DNA from: Calditerrivibrio sp.
GTDB lineage: Bacteria; Chrysiogenota; Deferribacteres; Deferribacterales; Calditerrivibrionaceae
Direction: 5' to 3'
Assembly (NCBI GenBank): GCA_020217115.1
Contig: JAIWOA010000108.1
Span: 1-11,420 of the forward strand
Length of the DNA stretch: 11,420 bases
Shown here one piece after another: positions 6,310 to 11,420 of the stretch (position 1 is the first letter of the stretch; each line of letters begins with the position of its first letter). The notes below the pieces were generated by a model that worked only from the letters and a program-made list of their open reading frames with translations, searched no databases and was not told where the DNA came from. The translations under genes were made by a program, and so were the position numbers.

Positions 6310-7694
6310 TATTTTTCCCCATTTTTAGATTTTAATTTTTTTTCTTTCCATTTTTTTACAAAACCTTCTATATTTTTTTGATCAGCTCTGGTTATTGCCA
6401 GTGAATCTTCAGGAACATCCTTTGTGATTGTAGACCCTGCAGCTATTAATGCCCCATTACCTATTTTGATAGGTGCTACAAATTGAACGTCACTACCCAC
6501 AAATACATCATCACCTATTACCGTTTTATGTTTTGAAATGCCATCATAGTTACATGTTATAGTTCCACACCCAACATTTACATTTGAGCCGATCTCTGCA
6601 TCTCCAAGGTAAGTAAGATGACTTGCCTTTGAACCTATACCAAAGGTTATTTTCTTTGTTTCCACAAAATTTCCTATCTTATTTTCCCCCATCAATCTTG
6701 ATTCAGGCCTTAGATGTGCCATAGGTCCCACAGATGATCTGGCACCGACAAAAGAGTTTTCTATAAGAGAATTATCTTTTATTTCACAATCTTCTTCAAT
6801 TATCGAATCTATAATTCTGCATCCTGGATAGATTATTGTGTCTGACCCAATAACAGTTTTGCCAGAGATATAGGTATTTGGATATATGGTTACATCCTTA
6901 GCTATTTTTACATCACCACCTATGTAGGTAAAAGATGGATCAATTATCGTTACACCATTTAACATAAGTGAGTTGTTTATCTCTTTATATATATTTTTTG
7001 AAGCTTCTGATAGAGCTTTTCTATCATTTATCCCTATAAATTCTGTTTCATCATCTGCCAGATATATCTCTGCACCTTTTTTTACAATATCTGTCAGGTA
7101 ATATTCTTTCTGGGCATTTTCATTGGAAATATCTTTGAGCCTTTCTTTAAGAATTTTTGCATCCACAAGGTATATTCCAGTATTTATTTCATCCAGCTTT
7201 TTCTCTGTCTCGGAAGCATCTTTCTCCTCTTTTATAGATATTAGAGAACCATTTGCAGATCTTAAAACTCTTCCATAACCTTTTGGATCTTTAACCTTTA
7301 CACTTATAAATGACACTTTTTGATCAGTTGATTTGGCAATGAATTTTTCTATTGTATCTTTTTTCACAAGGGGCATGTCTCCGCATAGGATAAGTATTTT
7401 CCCATCAAAATCTGAAAAACATTCTTCTGCCTGCATTACCGCATGACCTGTCCCAAGCTGTTCAGCTTGAACCACAAAAGATACGTTTCTATTTTTTAGG
7501 TGATTTCTTAGAAGTTCAGCACCGGAACCTATTATAACCACAATCTCTTCAGGATCTAAAGATTCTGCGGTATCTATAACATAATCTACCATCGGTTTCC
7601 CAGCCACTTGAAACAGAACCTTTGGAAGTTCCGATTTCATCCTTGTTCCTTTACCTGCAGCAAGTATAATAACCTTGAGATTTCTGTTAGCCAT
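6309..7694 (-). CDS. glmU: Bifunctional UDP-GlcNAc pyrophosphorylase / GlcN-1-P acetyltransferase
   Basis: This 461-residue enzyme acetylates glucosamine-1-phosphate and then joins it to UTP, giving UDP-GlcNAc for peptidoglycan and lipid A. The N-terminal uridylyltransferase has LAAGKGTRM (11-19), the following LPKVL, QAEQLGTGHA (76-85) and GDMPL with metal-binding Asp106. From about residue 250 a left-handed beta-helix of hexapeptide repeats forms the acetyltransferase. It shows HLRPES, GNFVETKK (341-348), the catalytic His359 in SKASHLTYLGD, and NYDG (382-385). The ATG lies nine bases after GGAG and six bases after the epimerase stop. It overlaps glmS by one base. A separate GlmM phosphoglucomutase is needed between GlmS and GlmU and is not in the window. 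Confidence 0.97.
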   Translation of the reverse strand: MANRNLKVIILAAGKGTRMKSELPKVLFQVAGKPMVDYVIDTAESLDPEEIVVIIGSGAELLRNHLKNRNVSFVVQAEQLGTGHAVMQAEECFSDFDGKILILCGDMPLVKKDTIEKFIAKSTDQKVSFISVKVKDPKGYGRVLRSANGSLISIKEEKDASETEKKLDEINTGIYLVDAKILKERLKDISNENAQKEYYLTDIVKKGAEIYLADDETEFIGINDRKALSEASKNIYKEINNSLMLNGVTIIDPSFTYIGGDVKIAKDVTIYPNTYISGKTVIGSDTIIYPGCRIIDSIIEEDCEIKDNSLIENSFVGARSSVGPMAHLRPESRLMGENKIGNFVETKKITFGIGSKASHLTYLGDAEIGSNVNVGCGTITCNYDGISKHKTVIGDDVFVGSDVQFVAPIKIGNGALIAAGSTITKDVPEDSLAITRADQKNIEGFVKKWKEKKLKSKNGEK

Positions 7695-7700
7695 ACGATA

Positions 7701-8675
7701 CTACTCCGTTAAGTTTATATTTGAAGCAAAGTCATAATGTTTTTTATACCATTCGATAGTTTTTTCAATACCTTCTCTTAGATTAACTTTTGGGTACCAA
7801 TCCAGTATTTTTTTAGCCTTGTCTATATTAGCCCATGTGGCCAACATATCTGCTTTGTGAAATGGCTTATAGTTAAAAATAGCTTTTTTACCAAGGTATT
7901 CTTCTATAAGATTAATTGCTTCAATCAACTTATTTGGGTTGCTGTTGCCAAGATTTATTATCTCGTAACCAACTTTTTTTAATGATCTGACCGTTCCCTC
8001 AGCAATATCCTCTACATAGGTAAAATCCCTCGATTGACTCCCATCTCCGTAAATAGTTATCGGTTCACCTTTATCTATTTGCTGTATAAATCTGAATATG
8101 CTCATATCTGGTCTCCCAGCTGGTCCGTAGACTGTAAAATATCTTACTACAGAGACATCTATACCATGTAGATAATGATATGTATAACAGGTTACCTCTG
8201 CACCTTTCTTTGAAGAAGCATATGGCGATATTGGAGTATTTACAGGTAAAGATTCTGTGAATGGCATCTCCTGTCCTGCATAAAGGCTGGATGTGGATGC
8301 AAGAACAAATTTTTCAATATTATGTTTTTTGCAAAGCTCCAGAAGATTCAACGTCCCATTTGTGTTTGTCTCAAAATATACAAAGGGATTTTCAATACTG
8401 TACCTTACTCCAGCTCGAGCTGCAAGATTTATTACAGCATCAAATTTGTAGGTATCAAAAAGTATCTCCAGGGCTCCGTAGTTTGCTATTTCCAGTTTAT
8501 GGAAAATGAAATTTTTATGTTCGTTAAGAAGATCTAACCTATGTTGTTTTAACCTTACATCGTAGTAATCATTCAAGTTATCTATTCCAACAACTTTATA
8601 ACCCAAATTTAAAAGTTTCTTTGCCGTAAAAGATCCTATAAAACCTGCTGCTCCCGTTAACAATATGTACATCAT
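7701..8675 (-). CDS. NAD-dependent epimerase, UDP-glucuronate 4-epimerase-like
   Basis: This 324-residue short-chain dehydrogenase-type nucleotide-sugar epimerase has the NAD loop TGAAGFIG (7-14), the serine-rich strand STSSLYAG (127-134) and the catalytic Tyr152-x3-Lys156 (PYASSKKGAE). IDNLNDYYDVRLK (31-43), LAARAGVRYSIENP (84-97) and YGPAGRPDMSIFRF (183-196) are blocks I associate with UDP-glucuronate 4-epimerases of the CapI/LpsL kind, which make UDP-galacturonate. Activity on another UDP-sugar cannot be excluded. Two ATG codons stand in tandem (8675 and 8672). The first overlaps the cysS stop by one base, while the second has better spacing (seven bases) from GAGG at 8683-8680. Placement before glmU and glmS suggests a role in surface glycan or envelope precursor supply. 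Confidence 0.87.
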   Translation of the reverse strand: MMYILLTGAAGFIGSFTAKKLLNLGYKVVGIDNLNDYYDVRLKQHRLDLLNEHKNFIFHKLEIANYGALEILFDTYKFDAVINLAARAGVRYSIENPFVYFETNTNGTLNLLELCKKHNIEKFVLASTSSLYAGQEMPFTESLPVNTPISPYASSKKGAEVTCYTYHYLHGIDVSVVRYFTVYGPAGRPDMSIFRFIQQIDKGEPITIYGDGSQSRDFTYVEDIAEGTVRSLKKVGYEIINLGNSNPNKLIEAINLIEEYLGKKAIFNYKPFHKADMLATWANIDKAKKILDWYPKVNLREGIEKTIEWYKKHYDFASNINLTE

Positions 8676-10114
8676 TAAACCTCTCTTATTTTTCTCGCTC
8701 TAAATTTAGTTCCATTTATAGTATCCAGAAGATCTATACCCTTTGTTTGCAAAAAAACTCTTATCTCATCTGCTTTCTGAAAATTTTTATTTCTTCTTGC
8801 TTCATTTCTTTCATCGATATATTTTTTTAGCTCAATCTCATCCATTGTCAGACTTGACTTAAACCATTCTTCAGGTGTTTTGGTTAAAATACCTAGTGTT
8901 TTGTTCATTGTTGACTTGAAAGTTTCCAACTTCTCTTTTAAATATGTTATTGAATATTCATTTAATTTATTTTTCAACAGAATATTTATCTCCTTTATCA
9001 ATTCAAAGATGTGGGAAATAGCAGCAGCAGTGTTAAAATCATCATCCATTGAGTATTCAAATTCTTTATAAAACTTACTGAATATAGAATGAATTTCTGC
9101 TTTTGAATCAGATTTTTTGTTGTTTGGTACTGCAGAATCTACTTCATCCAGTGTTGTGTATATCCTTTCTAATGCTGACTCTGAATCATATAGTTTATCA
9201 AAGGAGAAATCCAATGGTGATCTATAGTGTGTTGTCATAAGGAAAAATCTGAGTACCTCAGGGTCTACTTCCTTTGTAATATCCCTTATTGTTAAGAAAT
9301 TTCCAAGGGATTTTGACATCTTTTCCTTATCTATATTTACAAATCCATTATGTATCCAATATTTTGCAAATTCTTTACCTTCAGCTGCTTCTGATTGCGC
9401 AATCTCATTTTCATGGTGTGGAAATATAAGATCTTTTCCACCTCCGTGAATATCGAAGGGTATTCCAAGAATTTTTGAACTCATTGCACTACATTCAATA
9501 TGCCAACCAGGTCTCCCTTTACCCCATGGGGAATCCCACGAAGGTTCATTTTCTTTACTTTTCTTCCACAAAGCAAAATCGAGGGGATCATTTTTTATTT
9601 CGTTTACCTCTACCCTTGCACCTGAAATGAGATCCTCAAGATCCCTTTTAGATAATTTTCCATACTCCTTAAAACTCCTCACTTTAAAATATACATCCCC
9701 ATTGGATTCATAGGCATAACCTTTTTCTATGAGCTTTTTACAGAGATCTATCATTTCTTCTATAAACTCAGTAGCTTTTGGGGCATAGTCAGGTCTGAGA
9801 ATATTGAGCTTATCCATATCCTCATTGTGGGCTTTTATAAACATAGAAGTTACTTCATCTATCGGTTTTCCACTTTCATTACTTTTTTTGATTATTTTAT
9901 CATCAACATCGGTAAAGTTTTTTACAAAAGTTACCCTGTATCCCTTGTAGATCAAATATCTTCTTATCGTATCAAATACTATAGAACTTCTTGCATGTCC
10001 TATATGGCAGAAATCATAAACTGTTACACCACAGACATACATCTTTACCTCATTATCATTTATAGGGGTAAAAATCTCTTTTTGGTTAGTCATTGTATTA
10101 AAAATTTTTAGCAT
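8675..10114 (-). CDS. cysS: Cysteinyl-tRNA synthetase
   Basis: This 479-residue class I aminoacyl-tRNA synthetase charges tRNA-Cys using ATP. The adenylate site is formed by HIGH (37-40, CHIGHAR) and KMSKS (265-269). The zinc that selects cysteine is expected at Cys28, Cys208 (GWHIEC), His233 and Glu237 (FPHHENE), all present. The C-terminal anticodon-binding helices include the DDDFNTA block and end in a basic tail. GGAGG (10123-10119) lies four bases before the ATG, slightly close. It is the first gene of the minus-strand operon and its stop overlaps the epimerase start. The spacer upstream is about 130 bases and holds the terminator of the preceding gene; I see no T-box leader. Confidence 0.97.
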   Translation of the reverse strand: MLKIFNTMTNQKEIFTPINDNEVKMYVCGVTVYDFCHIGHARSSIVFDTIRRYLIYKGYRVTFVKNFTDVDDKIIKKSNESGKPIDEVTSMFIKAHNEDMDKLNILRPDYAPKATEFIEEMIDLCKKLIEKGYAYESNGDVYFKVRSFKEYGKLSKRDLEDLISGARVEVNEIKNDPLDFALWKKSKENEPSWDSPWGKGRPGWHIECSAMSSKILGIPFDIHGGGKDLIFPHHENEIAQSEAAEGKEFAKYWIHNGFVNIDKEKMSKSLGNFLTIRDITKEVDPEVLRFFLMTTHYRSPLDFSFDKLYDSESALERIYTTLDEVDSAVPNNKKSDSKAEIHSIFSKFYKEFEYSMDDDFNTAAAISHIFELIKEINILLKNKLNEYSITYLKEKLETFKSTMNKTLGILTKTPEEWFKSSLTMDEIELKKYIDERNEARRNKNFQKADEIRVFLQTKGIDLLDTINGTKFRARKIREV

Positions 10115-10131
10115 AGAACCTCCGGTGAGGT

Positions 10132-10160
10132 AAAATAAACTATTTCATTCTTTCTGTAAA
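10132..10160 (-). promoter_or_regulatory. Candidate promoter of the cysS-glmS-sdhE operon
   Basis: On the minus strand TTTACA (10160-10155) and TATTTT (10137-10132) are 17 bases apart. Predicted initiation near 10125 leaves a very short leader of about ten bases, in which the GGAGG site sits at the extreme 5' end. This is tight, so a promoter further upstream, such as one near the ATTAACA at 10212-10206, remains possible. Confidence 0.4.
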
Positions 10161-10216
10161 CTATAAATTTTAGATTTGATGTATGTAGATTAAAATAAAG
10201 AAACATTGTTAATCTC

Positions 10217-10244
10217 AAAAAAAGACCCCCTTTCGGGGGTTTTT
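10217..10244 (-). terminator. Intrinsic terminator of the peptidyl-prolyl isomerase gene
   Basis: On the minus strand ACCCCC and GGGGGT pair around a GAAA tetraloop (plus-strand 10225-10230 and 10235-10240), followed by seven T residues (plus-strand A tract 10217-10223). It lies just past the isomerase stop and isolates that gene from cysS. Confidence 0.94.
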
Positions 10245-10247
10245 ATA

Positions 10248-11189
10248 CTAATATTTTTTTACTATTTGAACATTTAGTTTTGGTTTTACCTCTTCCACTT
10301 TTTTATCAATTAATGCTTTAAGCTTATCCATATTTAATTTGCTTGCAATATTTTTTTCCACCTCTTCATAGGTGTATGTTTTGGCAGGTCTTTTTTCCGT
10401 TACTTTTACTATATGGTAACCAAATTGAGTTTTGAAGGGTTCACTTGTTTTTCCAGGTTGAGTAGAGAAGGCAACATTTTCAAATTCCTTTACCATGATA
10501 CCCCTTGGGAAAAAACCTAAATCTCCACCTTTGGATGCAGATCCATCCTGAGAATACTTTTTAGCAAGCTCTTCAAAGTTGCCACCATTCTTTAGCTCTT
10601 TATTTATAGAATCTATTTTTGCCTTAGCATCACTCTCTTTGGTTTTTTCATCTATCTTTATAAGTATATGGGATGCCTTAACTACTTCAGGTTCTTTAAA
10701 AAGGTCTTTATTTTTTTCAAAAAAGTCTTTTTTCTCCTGTTCTGATACCTTTATATCCTTCGATAAACCATTTACATAGTTTTCAAGAATGAGATTTTTC
10801 TTTATTTTTTCCTTTACCTCTTTTTCGTTTGTTCCACCATTCTTCATAGCATCTTCGAATTCTTTTTTACTTTTGTACTTTTTTTCAAGGGCTTGAAAAG
10901 TGTCATCAGTTTTTTTGTCGATATCTTTTGGAATACTTTTAGATGCAAGAGAGTACAGTATTTCCCTCTGAACCAAATTTTTTACAATATCATTTTTTAC
11001 TTCAGCTATTTTAGGGTCTTTATGATCCAAAGCTTTTGGGTCAAAACCCTGTTTCATAACCAGATCATTAAGTATAATATCTACCTCTCTTTCGGTGATA
11101 TTTACCTTACCAACCTTTGCAACAATGGTATCTGCTGCAAAAAGATTCAAAGCAAAAAGTGTTAAAATAAGAAAAAAAAGTTTCTTCAT
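10248..11189 (-). CDS. Exported parvulin-type peptidyl-prolyl cis-trans isomerase
   Basis: This 313-residue periplasmic folding factor speeds proline isomerisation, probably in outer-membrane or secreted proteins. A signal peptide is clear: KK at 2-3, a hydrophobic stretch to about 17, and a likely signal-peptidase I site after Ala18 or Ala19. There is no lipobox cysteine. A lysine-rich helical SurA_N/trigger-like region spans about 25-160. The parvulin domain runs from ASHILIK (172-178) through GGDLGFFPRG (221-230) to FGYHIVKV (256-263), and a short helical tail follows. The layout resembles Campylobacter PEB4/Cbf2. AGGAG (11199-11195) is five bases before the ATG. Upstream is a DUF167 gene 75 bases away with no terminator between them, so co-transcription is likely. 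A weak promoter (TTTACT, 17 bases, TAACAT) may also lie in that gap. Confidence 0.92.
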   Translation of the reverse strand: MKKLFFLILTLFALNLFAADTIVAKVGKVNITEREVDIILNDLVMKQGFDPKALDHKDPKIAEVKNDIVKNLVQREILYSLASKSIPKDIDKKTDDTFQALEKKYKSKKEFEDAMKNGGTNEKEVKEKIKKNLILENYVNGLSKDIKVSEQEKKDFFEKNKDLFKEPEVVKASHILIKIDEKTKESDAKAKIDSINKELKNGGNFEELAKKYSQDGSASKGGDLGFFPRGIMVKEFENVAFSTQPGKTSEPFKTQFGYHIVKVTEKRPAKTYTYEEVEKNIASKLNMDKLKALIDKKVEEVKPKLNVQIVKKY

Positions 11190-11253
11190 AATATCTCCTG
11201 AGGATTTATTTTTACTTTAAGATTATGTTAGAACAAAAAAATTCAATAGTAAA

Positions 11254-11271
11254 TGTTAATTTTGTTAATTT
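11254..11271. repeat. Tandem 9-bp repeat at the end of the DUF167 gene
   Basis: TGTTAATTT occurs twice head to tail (11254-11262 and 11263-11271). The second copy covers the DUF167 stop codon. An eight-base copy, TGTTAATT, is found at 11295-11302 inside the coding part. The repeats are AT-rich and may be chance or slippage. Confidence 0.6.
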
Positions 11272-11420
11272 AGCTTTTTTATGATTTCATCTAATGTTAA
11301 TTCATTGTTGTGTATATATATTATTTTATTCCTTGATTTTTCCCCAGAAACTATTTCAAGCATGGAACGCTTTAATTTTAATTTTTCTGATAAAAATGAT
11401 ATCAGTTCATCATTGGCTTT
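11265..11420 (-). CDS. DUF167/YggU-family protein, 3' part only
   Basis: The minus-strand frame is open from the window edge to a TAA at 11267-11265, giving 51 C-terminal residues. KANDELISFLSEKLKL, then RSMLEIVSGEKSRNKIIYI, follows the DUF167 (UPF0235, E. coli YggU) pattern of A-N--L--FL---L-----V-I--GE-SR-K---I. The molecular function of this family is not established. Family members are usually about 75-100 residues, so roughly half the gene lies outside the window. It precedes the isomerase gene in the same direction, and no hairpin separates the two. Confidence 0.8.
   Translation of the reverse strand, partial: KANDELISFLSEKLKLKRSMLEIVSGEKSRNKIIYIHNNELTLDEIIKKLN

Noticed and set aside
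6309..6330. Possible glmS ribozyme or riboswitch
   Set aside because: glmS overlaps glmU by one base, which leaves no room for a leader, and no ribozyme-like sequence is seen.
9827..10111. Plus-strand open frame opposite the start of cysS
   Set aside because: It is fully antisense to the HIGH-motif end of cysS, with composition expected from the complement.
10115..10247. T-box leader for cysS
   Set aside because: The spacer is only about 130 bases, its hairpin is explained as the terminator of the preceding isomerase gene, and no T-box core is visible.
10893..11165. Plus-strand open frame opposite the isomerase gene
   Set aside because: It is the complement of the lysine-rich helical region, which gives Phe-rich nonsense with no start signal.
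1..11420. CRISPR arrays, insertion sequences, phage or defence genes, tRNA and rRNA
   Set aside because: No spaced repeats, transposase-like proteins, terminal inverted repeats or recognisable RNA-gene sequences were found. Every long frame is explained by a housekeeping or metabolic gene.

Overview
The window reads as an ordinary, dense, AT-rich bacterial chromosome segment carrying central-metabolism and housekeeping genes. The combination of malate dehydrogenase, a four-subunit D-A-B-C 2-oxoacid:ferredoxin oxidoreductase and low GC suggests an anaerobe or microaerophile that uses ferredoxin in its TCA reactions. A Deferribacterota-type organism (Calditerrivibrio/Deferribacter-like) is my best guess; a campylobacterial or Aquificales-like lineage is the alternative. 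This placement is inference from gene content, not a database match. I see no insertion sequence, phage gene, CRISPR array, tRNA or rRNA.

Plus-strand block (1-4172). A 319-base non-coding leader, with two candidate promoters and a 15-bp palindrome, precedes mdh. Mdh ends at its own strong hairpin terminator. A new promoter then drives korD-korA-korB-korC, a tight operon encoding ferredoxin, alpha, beta and gamma subunits of a thiamine-pyrophosphate-dependent oxidoreductase that interconverts 2-oxoglutarate and succinyl-CoA with ferredoxin. Mdh and Kor serve the same branch of carbon metabolism, in the oxidative or reductive direction. A bidirectional terminator closes the block.

Minus-strand block (10137 down to 4171). 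One compact operon runs cysS, a UDP-glucuronate-4-epimerase-like gene, glmU, glmS and a small final gene. Two of its junctions are one-base stop/start overlaps. GlmS and GlmU make UDP-GlcNAc for peptidoglycan and lipopolysaccharide, the epimerase fits nucleotide-sugar or surface-glycan supply, and CysS is cysteinyl-tRNA synthetase. The last gene encodes a 101-residue member of the SdhE/SDHAF2 flavinylation-factor family. It would act on succinate dehydrogenase or fumarate reductase, which links it functionally to the TCA genes it converges with.

Right end (10217-11420, minus strand). An exported parvulin-type peptidyl-prolyl isomerase ends at a strong GAAA-loop terminator. Upstream of it the window cuts through the 3' part of a DUF167/YggU-family gene.

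The most interesting item is the SdhE-family protein, which has alanine in place of the near-invariant glycine of the RGxxE motif and sits beside the TCA genes. I found no convincing new multi-gene system.
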